A DNA stretch of 64,000 nucleotides from Microbacterium saperdae. GTDB taxonomy: Bacteria; Actinomycetota; Actinomycetes; Actinomycetales; Microbacteriaceae. Where the stretch lies: contig NZ_VFOX01000001.1 of the NCBI RefSeq assembly GCF_006716345.1, forward strand, positions 2,790,001 to 2,854,000, given 5' to 3'. The notes under the pieces are model-generated. The model was not told the DNA's origin, ran no database searches, and was given only the letters and a program-made list of their open reading frames with translations. This document shows positions 56,692-64,000 of this stretch, one piece after another (positions within the stretch are counted from its first letter, which is position 1; each line of letters opens with the position of its first letter). A program made the position numbers and the translations under genes.

Positions 56692-57516
56692 ATGATCCCC
56701 CACGCACTCACAGCCCGCGACCTTCATCTCGCCTACGCATCCCGCACCATCGTCGACCGGTTGAGCGTCGACATCCCTCCTGGCGGCTTCACCGTCATCA
56801 TCGGTCCGAACGGCTGCGGCAAGTCGACCCTGCTGCGAGCCCTCGGTCGCATGATCGTGCCCCGCGCCGGCACGGTCACGGTCGACGGCATCGATCTGGC
56901 CTCACTGCGCACCAAGCAGATCGCCCGGCGCATCGCCCTACTCCCTCAGGCTCCCCTCGCGCCGGGCGCCATCACCGTGTCCGACCTGGTCGCCCGCGGT
57001 CGCAACCCGCATCAGAGCCTGCTGCGGCAATGGTCGGCGGAGGATGAGCGCGTCGTAGAGGAGGCGCTTCGGGAGGTCGGTCTTCGCGACCACTCCGACC
57101 GCCTGGTCGAGGAGCTCAGCGGTGGGCAGCGGCAGCGGGTCTGGATCGCGATGACGCTCGCCCAGCAGACTCCCGTTCTCCTGCTCGACGAACCGACCAC
57201 CTACCTCGACGTGGCTCATCAGATCGACGTGCTCGACCTGTGCTCCCGTCTCCACGAGTCCGGACGCACATTGGTCGCCGTGCTGCACGATCTCAACCTC
57301 GCCGCCCGCTACGCCTCACACGTGATCGCGATGCGCGACGGTGCCGTCGTCGTCGAGGGCGATCCCGCAACCGTGTTCACCGCACCGAACCTGCGTAAGG
57401 TCTTCGACCTCGACGCTCTCGTGCTCTCCGACCCCGAGACCGGCCGTCCGCTCGTGGTCCCCCGCGATCTCCGCCGCCCCAGCCCCCATGCCACCGAAGA
57501 AATGGAGTCACGATGA
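56692..57516 (+). CDS. Ferric-siderophore ABC ATPase (FepC type)
   Basis: 274 residues: Walker A GPNGCGKST, signature [14 protein letters not shown], Walker B VLLLDEPTTYLD, H-loop VLHDLN. Ten bases separate it from the permease; an ATGA overlap joins it to the siderophore-interacting protein. Confidence 0.93.
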   Translation: MIPHALTARDLHLAYASRTIVDRLSVDIPPGGFTVIIGPNGCGKSTLLRALGRMIVPRAGTVTVDGIDLASLRTKQIARRIALLPQAPLAPGAITVSDLVARGRNPHQSLLRQWSAEDERVVEEALREVGLRDHSDRLVEELSGGQRQRVWIAMTLAQQTPVLLLDEPTTYLDVAHQIDVLDLCSRLHESGRTLVAVLHDLNLAARYASHVIAMRDGAVVVEGDPATVFTAPNLRKVFDLDALVLSDPETGRPLVVPRDLRRPSPHATEEMESR

Positions 57517-58367
57517 CAGACGAAACCGTTCCCGTTGTCGACCGCAGCCTGCCGTTGCACGAGCAGGAGGCGATCCTGTCGAACGATCACAACAAGGGGA
57601 TGCATCGCACGCACGGCATCGTCCGCGAGATCCGGGAGGTCACTGCGGAGCTCGTGCGCATCGTCGTGCACATCTCCGGCCTCGCCGAGGATCCGCAGTG
57701 GAGCGTGCCCAACGTCTCGCTGCGCATCCATCTGACCGATGGCGCCGAGCAGCTCTCTCGCGTCTACACCGTACGTGCCGCGGACGAAGCAGCCGAGACG
57801 ATCGATATCGATGTGGTGCGCCACGGAGAGTCGAGTCCCATGATGCGATGGCTCGCCGATCTGCGCGTCGGGGACGTCGTTCCCCTCGTGGGTCCGCGAC
57901 CGCACTTCCGGTTCCCTGAGACTCGCGGACGCGGGCTGCTCGTCTTCGCTGACGCGACGGCGATCCCTGCCCTCTACGCGCTCCTGAGGCAGGCACCTGT
58001 CGGCCTCCACGGTAGAGGATGGGTCGCGACCTCCGACGTGACGGCCTTCGACGAGCTGCCCCGGATCCCCGGGTTCGCCCTCACACGACTGCGGCCGGGT
58101 GAGGGGTTCGCAGCGCAATTCGCCGGCGTCACCGCTGCGGACGGCGTCGTGGTGTGGGGCGCGGGCGAACGCGACGAGATGCGCGCCGTGCGCTCGCACT
58201 TCCGCACGACCCTCTCCGCCGCGAAGGACGATGTCTCCGTCTACGGCTACTGGAAGCGCGGGACCAGCAACACCGCGATCGATGAGGCCCGACTCCGCGC
58301 CTACGAAGAGCTGCTGCGGTCGGGCGGCACGGTCCTGGACATGGACGATCTGTCGCTGCCCGTCTGA
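57513..58367 (+). CDS. Siderophore-interacting protein (ferric-siderophore reductase, ViuB-like)
   Basis: Cytoplasmic flavin-dependent reductase of 284 residues that releases iron from imported siderophores using NAD(P)H. SRVYTVRAAD is the FAD-binding motif (RxYT) and VYGYWKRGTSN the NAD(P)H-side block of the SIP family. It is the last gene of the operon and is followed by a strong hairpin. No siderophore biosynthesis gene is near, so the operon may take up foreign siderophores. Confidence 0.88.
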   Translation: MTDETVPVVDRSLPLHEQEAILSNDHNKGMHRTHGIVREIREVTAELVRIVVHISGLAEDPQWSVPNVSLRIHLTDGAEQLSRVYTVRAADEAAETIDIDVVRHGESSPMMRWLADLRVGDVVPLVGPRPHFRFPETRGRGLLVFADATAIPALYALLRQAPVGLHGRGWVATSDVTAFDELPRIPGFALTRLRPGEGFAAQFAGVTAADGVVVWGAGERDEMRAVRSHFRTTLSAAKDDVSVYGYWKRGTSNTAIDEARLRAYEELLRSGGTVLDMDDLSLPV

Positions 58368-58375
58368 CCCTCATC

Positions 58376-58417
58376 GCCACCCGTGCGGGCACCATCGTCT
58401 GCGCCCGCACGGGTGGC
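58376..58417 (+). terminator. Terminator of the siderophore uptake operon
   Basis: A perfect 15-bp stem (58376-58390 with 58403-58417) and 12-base loop, starting 9 bases after the operon's stop codon. Confidence 0.8.
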
Positions 58418-58476
58418 CATGGCGCCGGCGGCGATGCTCTGGTAGACCGGAGACACCTCCCGGAGAAGGTGATCCG

Positions 58477-59436
58477 ATGTCCGCATCCGACACGGCCTCT
58501 CCTGTCCGCTTCGTCACCGACGGCGGACTCGAGACCGACCTGATCTTCCATCACGGCGTCGATCTGCCCGACTTCGCCGCCTTCGTCCTCGTCGACGACT
58601 TCCGCGGACGACGTCTCCTGCAGGACTACTACCGCGGGTACGCCGAAGTCGCCGGTCGTCACGGCGTCGGGCTTCGGCTCGAGTCGGCGACATGGAGGGC
58701 GAGCGCGGACTGGGGACGCCGTCTCGACTACGACGCCGCCGCGCTCAGACGCGTCAACATCGAAGCTCTCCGCATGCTCCGCGACATCGCCTCCGACCAC
58801 GACGACCTTCCCGAGATCGCCCTGGTCGGGGTGGTGGGCCCGCGCGGAGACGGGTATCGGGCCGGCGAGTGGGACCCGGCGACCGGGCCCGACGATGCCT
58901 ACCGCTATCACCGCCCGCAGGTGCGGTCGCTCGCCGAGGGCGGTGCCGATGCGGTCACGGCCTATACGCTCTCGGACGCCGCGGAGGCGATCGGCGTCGT
59001 CCGCGCGGCGCGGGAGTTCCAGCTCCCCGTCGAGATCTCGTTCACGGTGGAGACCGACGGACGCCTTCCCTCAGGGCGCACGCTCGCCGCGACGATCGCC
59101 GATGTCGACGCACACGGCGCGCCGGACGGGTATCTGCTGAACTGCGCACACCCGGAGCACTTCGCCCGTGCCGTCGACGCGGAGACGGCGTCCCGCATCA
59201 TCGGCATCCGGCCGAACGCCTCGCGTCTCTCGCACGCGGAGCTCGACGAGGCGGAGCATCTCGACGAGGGCGACCCCGCCGACCTGGCGGCCTGCACCGT
59301 CGATCTCGTGGAGCGGATGCCGTCCGTGCGCGTGATCGGCGGCTGCTGCGGCACCGACGCACGCCACGTCACGGCGATCTGGGAGCGTCTCGACGGCGAG
59401 GAAGCGCGCGGAGACGGCGACGTCGCCCGGGCATGA
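58477..59436 (+). CDS. Homocysteine S-methyltransferase family protein
   Basis: TIM-barrel methyltransferase of 319 residues. Zinc ligands are visible as the Cys in LLNCAHP and the pair in GGCCGTDARH. The N-terminal TDGGLETDLIF is typical. The probable reaction is S-methylmethionine (or another methyl donor) plus homocysteine to methionine; related enzymes act on other thiols. The ATG at 58477 follows a GGAGAAGG stretch. It is monocistronic, between two hairpins. Confidence 0.85.
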   Translation: MSASDTASPVRFVTDGGLETDLIFHHGVDLPDFAAFVLVDDFRGRRLLQDYYRGYAEVAGRHGVGLRLESATWRASADWGRRLDYDAAALRRVNIEALRMLRDIASDHDDLPEIALVGVVGPRGDGYRAGEWDPATGPDDAYRYHRPQVRSLAEGGADAVTAYTLSDAAEAIGVVRAAREFQLPVEISFTVETDGRLPSGRTLAATIADVDAHGAPDGYLLNCAHPEHFARAVDAETASRIIGIRPNASRLSHAELDEAEHLDEGDPADLAACTVDLVERMPSVRVIGGCCGTDARHVTAIWERLDGEEARGDGDVARA

Positions 59437-59438
59437 AA

Positions 59439-59468
59439 GAAGGCCCCAGAGTGGAGTCCGGGGCCTTC
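59439..59468. terminator. Bidirectional terminator between methyltransferase and sucD
   Basis: GAAGGCCCC and GGGGCCTTC make a 9-bp stem around a 12-base loop between convergent genes; a short T-rich stretch (TTCAATCTTA) follows on the plus strand. Confidence 0.75.
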
Positions 59469-59487
59469 CGTTCAATCTTAGCTCAGA

Positions 59488-60402
<915 letters not shown>

Positions 60403-60408
60403 TCAGTC

Positions 60409-61575
60409 TCAGGCGTTGGCGAGCTCGGCGGCCTTGTCGGCGCCCTCGTCCATCGTGGCGGCCAGGGTGACGAGCGGGTGCGCGTACTCGGCGAGGATCG
60501 CGCGGCCCTCGTCGACGCGGTTGCCGTCGAGGCGCACGACGAGCGGCTTCGAGGCCGTGGCGCCCAGCGTCTCGAGCGCGCCCTTGATGCCGTTGGCGAC
60601 GGCGTCGCACGCCGTGATGCCACCGAAGACGTTGACGAACACGCTCTTGACCTGCGGGTCGCCGAGGATGACGTCGAGACCGGCGGCCATGACCTCAGCC
60701 GAGGCTCCGCCGCCGATGTCGAGGAAGTTGGCCGGCTTCACGCCGTTGTGGTTCTCTCCCGCGTAGGCGACCACGTCGAGCGTCGACATGACCAGGCCCG
60801 CGCCGTTGCCGATGATGCCGACCTCGCCGTCGAGCTTCACGTAGTTGAGGCCGCTCTTCTTGGCCTTGGCCTCGAGCGGGTCGGCGGCGTCCTTGTCCTC
60901 GAGCGCTTCGTGCTCGGGGTGACGGATCTCGGAGGCGTTGTCGTCGAGCGTGACCTTGCCGTCGAGCGCGATGATGTCGCCCTCTTCGGTGCGGACCAGC
61001 GGGTTGACCTCGACGAGCGTCGCGTCCTCGCCCTTGTACACGTCGAAGAGCTTGACGAACACGTCGGAGACCTTCTCGACGAGGTCCTCGGGGAAGTTCG
61101 CTGCGCGGGCGATCTCGACGGCCTTCGCCTTGTCGATGCCCGTGAGCGGGTTGACCTCGACGCGTGCGAGCGCCTCCGGGCGCTCGACGGCGAGCTCCTC
61201 GATCTCCATGCCGCCCTCGACCGAGCAGAGGCTCAGGTAGGAGCGGTTGGCGCGGTCGAGCAGCACGGAGAAGTAGAACTCCTCGGCGATGCGCGCGCCC
61301 TGCGCGACCATGACGCGCTTGACGACGTGGCCCTTGATGTCGAGTCCGAGGATGGCCTTGGCCGCCTCGTACGCCTCGTCGGGGGTCTTGGCGACCTTGA
61401 CGCCGCCTGCCTTTCCACGGCCGCCGGTCTTCACCTGAGCCTTGACGACGACCACTCCGCCGATCTTCTCGGCAGCCGCCCTCACCTCTTCAGGGGTGTC
61501 CGCGACGATGCCGGCGAGAACCGGCACTCCGTACTTTTCGAAAACGTCTCGTGCCTGGTACTCGTACAGATCCAC
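60409..61575 (-). CDS. sucC: Succinyl-CoA synthetase, beta subunit
   Basis: Nucleotide- and succinate-binding subunit, 388 residues. The ATP-grasp domain starts [19 protein letters not shown] and includes [13 protein letters not shown]; the C-terminal [11 protein letters not shown] and [10 protein letters not shown] are classical. The GTG at 61575 has GAAGGA 7 bases upstream; the frame stays open far beyond it but without ribosome-binding sites or family sequence. A perfect palindrome lies 35 bases upstream. Confidence 0.97.
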   Translation of the reverse strand: MDLYEYQARDVFEKYGVPVLAGIVADTPEEVRAAAEKIGGVVVVKAQVKTGGRGKAGGVKVAKTPDEAYEAAKAILGLDIKGHVVKRVMVAQGARIAEEFYFSVLLDRANRSYLSLCSVEGGMEIEELAVERPEALARVEVNPLTGIDKAKAVEIARAANFPEDLVEKVSDVFVKLFDVYKGEDATLVEVNPLVRTEEGDIIALDGKVTLDDNASEIRHPEHEALEDKDAADPLEAKAKKSGLNYVKLDGEVGIIGNGAGLVMSTLDVVAYAGENHNGVKPANFLDIGGGASAEVMAAGLDVILGDPQVKSVFVNVFGGITACDAVANGIKGALETLGATASKPLVVRLDGNRVDEGRAILAEYAHPLVTLAATMDEGADKAAELANA

Positions 61576-61610
61576 TGTGGTTCCTTCACTGGGCTGCTGT
61601 CTGGTAATTC

Positions 61611-61624
61611 TCTCGATGTCGAGA
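61611..61624. promoter_or_regulatory. Palindrome upstream of sucC
   Basis: TCTCGATGTCGAGA: perfect 6-bp arms and a 2-base centre. It overlaps a second palindrome, CGATGTC-GA-GACATCG (61614-61629). It resembles the icd-upstream element in sequence and in distance from the start codon (35 versus 31 bases). Confidence 0.55.
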
Positions 61625-61710
61625 CATCGACCAGTCCCCCAGCCTACTACCTCGCCCTGAGCGCCCCCTGCCCGCGACGGCACTTCCGCGCGCATCCGAG
61701 GGCGGTGACC

Positions 61711-61716
61711 TAGCAT
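61711..61716 (+). promoter_or_regulatory. Leaderless -10 box of the TetR gene
   Basis: TAGCAT ends exactly 6 bases before the ATG at 61723. The intervening CAGAGG could alternatively serve as a very close ribosome-binding site. Confidence 0.5.
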
Positions 61717-61722
61717 CAGAGG

Positions 61723-62394
61723 ATGAGCGAAACCTCCTCCGCCGCCGCGAGCGCGACGCGCGTCGTCGCCGCCGCACTCGACCTGTTCGCCGAACACGGT
61801 TTCGACCAGACCTCGGTCGAGCAGATCGCCAAGGCCGCAGGCGTGTCGCGCTCGACGTTCTTCCGGCAGTTCGGCGGCAAGGACGACGTCGTCTTCGCCG
61901 ACCACGAGCTGCTGCTCGACGTGCTGCGCGAGCACTTCTCCGTCTCCGAAGGCGACCCGTGGTCCACTGTCGCGGATGGCGCGATGCTGGTCTTCCGCCA
62001 TTTCGCCGCCGAGCCGGACGTGGCCCGTCGCCGCTACGAGCTCGTGCGGCAGATCCCTGCTCTGCGCGAACGGGAGATCGTCGCGGTGTTCCGCTACGAG
62101 CGCCTCTTCGACGAGTACCTGCGAGAGTCGCTGCCGGACCTCGATCCGCTCGACGCCGTCAGCTATGCCGCCGTCATCACCGCCGTGCACAACCATGTGC
62201 TGCGCCAGATGCTCCGGGGCAAGCGCGTGCCGGCGTCGGCGCTGCGTCAGGCGCTCGACGTCGCGATGCGTCGTTTCGGCGTGCAGCAGGATGCCGTCGC
62301 CGAGCCGTCGGCCGACGACCTGGTCGTCGCGGTGTTCCCCCGATCGATGCCGATCGCCGAGGTCACCCGGCGTGTGCGCGCCGAGCTGGGCTGA
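61723..62394 (+). CDS. TetR-family transcriptional regulator
   Basis: 223 residues with the N-terminal [23 protein letters not shown] followed by [17 protein letters not shown]. The C-terminal ligand domain is not informative. It is 81 bases upstream of, and co-oriented with, an acyl-CoA dehydrogenase gene, whose promoter carries a small palindrome. An acyl-CoA-responsive repressor is likely. Confidence 0.88.
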   Translation: MSETSSAAASATRVVAAALDLFAEHGFDQTSVEQIAKAAGVSRSTFFRQFGGKDDVVFADHELLLDVLREHFSVSEGDPWSTVADGAMLVFRHFAAEPDVARRRYELVRQIPALREREIVAVFRYERLFDEYLRESLPDLDPLDAVSYAAVITAVHNHVLRQMLRGKRVPASALRQALDVAMRRFGVQQDAVAEPSADDLVVAVFPRSMPIAEVTRRVRAELG

Positions 62395-62425
62395 CCTCGC
62401 GGAGCATCCGGACGACATCCTGTCG

Positions 62426-62454
62426 TGAAACCGAGTTTCGGCGAGTACGATACT
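62426..62454 (+). promoter_or_regulatory. Promoter and operator of the acyl-CoA dehydrogenase gene
   Basis: TGAAAC (62426-62431), a 17-base spacer and GATACT (62449-62454). A GAAAC-CGA-GTTTC inverted repeat (62427-62439) covers the -35 box, where the neighbouring TetR protein could bind. Confidence 0.5.
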
Positions 62455-62475
62455 TGGTGCCACGAAGGAGTCATC

Positions 62476-63711
62476 ATGAGCACCGAAGCTTCCCCGTTCC
62501 CCGGCGAGCGCGTCTCGTCGTACGACATCACCGGACGCCAGGACAGCGACTACTACGCCGTGTTCTCCGACATCCCCGCCGCGGACCGCGCCGCGTGGGA
62601 CCGCGCCAAGGCGTACGTCGACGAGGTCTCCCCGCAGATGGCCGAGGCCTGGGACCGCGCCGAATACCCGCTCGACGCCGCTCGGCGGATGGGAGAGATG
62701 GACCTCGTGGTCGACGGGATCGAGCATCCGTCCCTCACCCGACTCTCGCCGCTGGCTGCGGGGCTCGTGAACATGGAGATCTCCCGGGGCGACGGCTCCC
62801 TCGGCACGATCCTGGCAGTGCAGGGCGGACTCGCGCTGCGCACGCTCGCCCTCTTCGGATCGGACGCCCAGCAGGAGAGATGGCTCACCGCCCTCGCCGA
62901 CGGCTCCGTGCTCGGTTCTTTCGCGCTCACCGAGCCCGACCACGGCTCCGACTCCGTCTCCCTCGAGACGGTGGCACGACGCGACGGCGACACCTGGGTG
63001 CTGCGCGGCACGAAGAAGTGGATCGGCAACGGCGCCTCCGGCGGCATCACCTTCGTCTGGGCCCGCGTCGACGACGAGACGGCACCCGAGCACGGCGCCG
63101 TGCGCTGCTTCCTCGTCGAACAGGACACCCCGGGGTACACGGGATCGGTCATCCGCGGCAAGGCCTCGCTGCGGGCCATCCACCAGGCGCACATCGAACT
63201 CGACGACGTGCGCGTGCCGCTCGAGGCCGTGCTGCCGGGCACCAAGAGCTTCAAGGATGCCTCGGTCGTGCTCTATGCGACGCGCTCCGGCGTCGCCTGG
63301 TCGGCACTGGGTCACGCGACCGCCTGCTACGAGGCGGCGCTCACCTATGCGACCCAGCGCGTGCAGTTCGGCAAGCCGTTGGCGAAGTTCCAGATGGTCC
63401 AGGAACGTCTGACCCACATGCTCGAGGACGTCACGGCGATGCAACTGTACTGCCGACGCCTCGCCGACCTCGAGACGGCAGGAGAACTGCGTCCGACGCA
63501 GGCGTCGCTCGCGAAGTTCCACAACACGCGCGCGGCACGCCGCGTGGCCGCCGTCGCCCGCGACCTGCTCGGCGGCAACGGCATCCTGCTCGAGAACGGA
63601 GTCATGCAGCACATGGCCGACATCGAGGCGATCCACACCTATGAGGGCACGGAGAGCGTGCAGGCGCTGCTGCTCGGCCGCGACATCACCGGGATGAGCG
63701 CGTTCGTCTGA
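62476..63711 (+). CDS. Acyl-CoA dehydrogenase
   Basis: FAD-dependent dehydrogenase of 411 residues that introduces the alpha-beta double bond in acyl-Co[13 protein letters not shown], a KWIGNG block and RDLLGGNGI are present, and the catalytic Glu is in [10 protein letters not shown]. It is related to the GcdH-like branch but less close than the enzyme at 29733. The ATG at 62476 has GAAGGAG 5 bases upstream; an earlier ATG at 62425 lies inside the promoter. A role in fatty or branched-chain acid oxidation is possible. Confidence 0.88.
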   Translation: MSTEASPFPGERVSSYDITGRQDSDYYAVFSDIPAADRAAWDRAKAYVDEVSPQMAEAWDRAEYPLDAARRMGEMDLVVDGIEHPSLTRLSPLAAGLVNMEISRGDGSLGTILAVQGGLALRTLALFGSDAQQERWLTALADGSVLGSFALTEPDHGSDSVSLETVARRDGDTWVLRGTKKWIGNGASGGITFVWARVDDETAPEHGAVRCFLVEQDTPGYTGSVIRGKASLRAIHQAHIELDDVRVPLEAVLPGTKSFKDASVVLYATRSGVAWSALGHATACYEAALTYATQRVQFGKPLAKFQMVQERLTHMLEDVTAMQLYCRRLADLETAGELRPTQASLAKFHNTRAARRVAAVARDLLGGNGILLENGVMQHMADIEAIHTYEGTESVQALLLGRDITGMSAFV

Positions 63712-63741
63712 GCCGCGATCCGGGTCGGCGGCTCACCCGGC

Positions 63742-64000
63742 TCAGGACCGCACGTGGCGGTCCCGGCTCGCTGCCGCGCCGGCCACGGCCTGCACCGCGA
63801 GCAGGATCACCAGCGCCGCGACCGGAGCGATCCATCCACCGACGGCGGCGTGCAGGAGTCCGAGACCGATGGGACCGAGGCCGGCCAACAGATAGCCGAT
63901 CCCCTGCGCCATGGTCGACAGGTGGGCCGTGTGCCTCGCGTCGGGCGCACGGAGCACGATGTACGTCAGCGACAGGGCGATGGCGGCGCCCTGGCCGAGC
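63742..64000 (-). CDS. MFS transporter, CynX/NimT type, 5' end cut by window
   Basis: Only the last 86 codons are in the window. They show three hydrophobic helices and the sequence AHLSTMAQGIGYLLAGLGP, characteristic of the CynX/NimT (cyanate/nitroimidazole) branch of the major facilitator superfamily. It ends in a short basic tail. The frame runs open to position 64000. Confidence 0.75.
   Translation of the reverse strand, partial: LGQGAAIALSLTYIVLRAPDARHTAHLSTMAQGIGYLLAGLGPIGLGLLHAAVGGWIAPVAALVILLAVQAVAGAAASRDRHVRS

Noticed and set aside
58368..58476. A SAM or cobalamin riboswitch before the homocysteine methyltransferase
   Set aside because: The region contains only a terminator hairpin and a ribosome-binding site; there is no multi-stem conserved core, and the gap is too short.
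60409..63636. Extension of the sucC frame upstream to about 1,075 residues
   Set aside because: The extra part runs antisense through the TetR and acyl-CoA dehydrogenase genes; the known SucC N terminus begins at the GTG at 61575 with a good ribosome-binding site.

Overview
The window reads as a high-GC actinobacterial chromosome, most likely Microbacterium or a close relative in Microbacteriaceae. This rests on GC-rich codon use, a monomeric NADP isocitrate dehydrogenase, a sucC-sucD / DUF6350 (PerM-like) / purN / purH neighbourhood, and many genes with an actinobacterial leaderless start, in which a TAGNNT hexamer ends 6 or 7 bases before the start codon. Genus is inferred from overall look, not from a marker gene. 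I see no rRNA, tRNA, CRISPR array, insertion sequence or prophage.

Layout. (1) 0-8.3 kb: a cut Nudix gene, then an amino-sugar and D-amino-acid block. It holds nagB, a ROK kinase and a ROK repressor under their own operator; an unusual N-acyl-D-amino-acid deacylase/GH20 hexosaminidase fusion; a D-serine-dehydratase-like PLP enzyme; and a divergent RidA. (2) 8.4-13 kb: L,D-transpeptidase, icd, GNAT. (3) 13.1-21.2 kb: a LacI regulator, a sugar ABC importer, a YicI-like alpha-xylosidase and a GH1 beta-glucosidase, which together suit xyloglucan-type oligosaccharides. (4) 21.2-28.2 kb: a coiled-coil membrane protein, a heterodimeric ABC exporter preceded by a 21-residue leader ORF, and an Ogt plus AdaA-AlkA alkylation-repair pair. 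(5) 28.3-35.8 kb: aldehyde dehydrogenase, glutaryl-CoA-dehydrogenase-like and GABA/5-aminovalerate aminotransferase genes in one operon, a divergent PucR regulator, then a CaiB-type CoA-transferase coupled to a LacI regulator. (6) 35.9-46.6 kb: a ten-gene plus-strand operon with copper amine oxidase, oligopeptide-type ABC importer, P1 (DmpA) peptidase, PaiB-like flavoprotein, penicillin-acyltransferase-like C45 hydrolase and a His/Met-rich membrane protein. (7) 46.7-50.4 kb: purH, purN and the PerM-like gene. (8) 50.5-59.4 kb: a purine permease, a tandemly duplicated AraC regulator, an iron-box-controlled siderophore uptake operon and a homocysteine methyltransferase. (9) 59.5-64 kb: sucD and sucC, a TetR regulator with acyl-CoA dehydrogenase, and a cut MFS transporter.

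How they fit together. Regions 5 and 6 can be read as one amine-catabolic locus: uptake and hydrolysis of peptides or N-acyl amines, oxidation of the amine to an aldehyde, transamination and aldehyde oxidation, CoA activation, and oxidation to an enoyl-CoA. Cadaverine or 5-aminovalerate is a possible substrate, but this is inference. Region 1 joins amino-sugar release to N-acyl-D-amino-acid hydrolysis, as might be used on peptidoglycan or chitin fragments. The icd and sucCD promoters carry related palindromes that suggest shared control of the TCA cycle.
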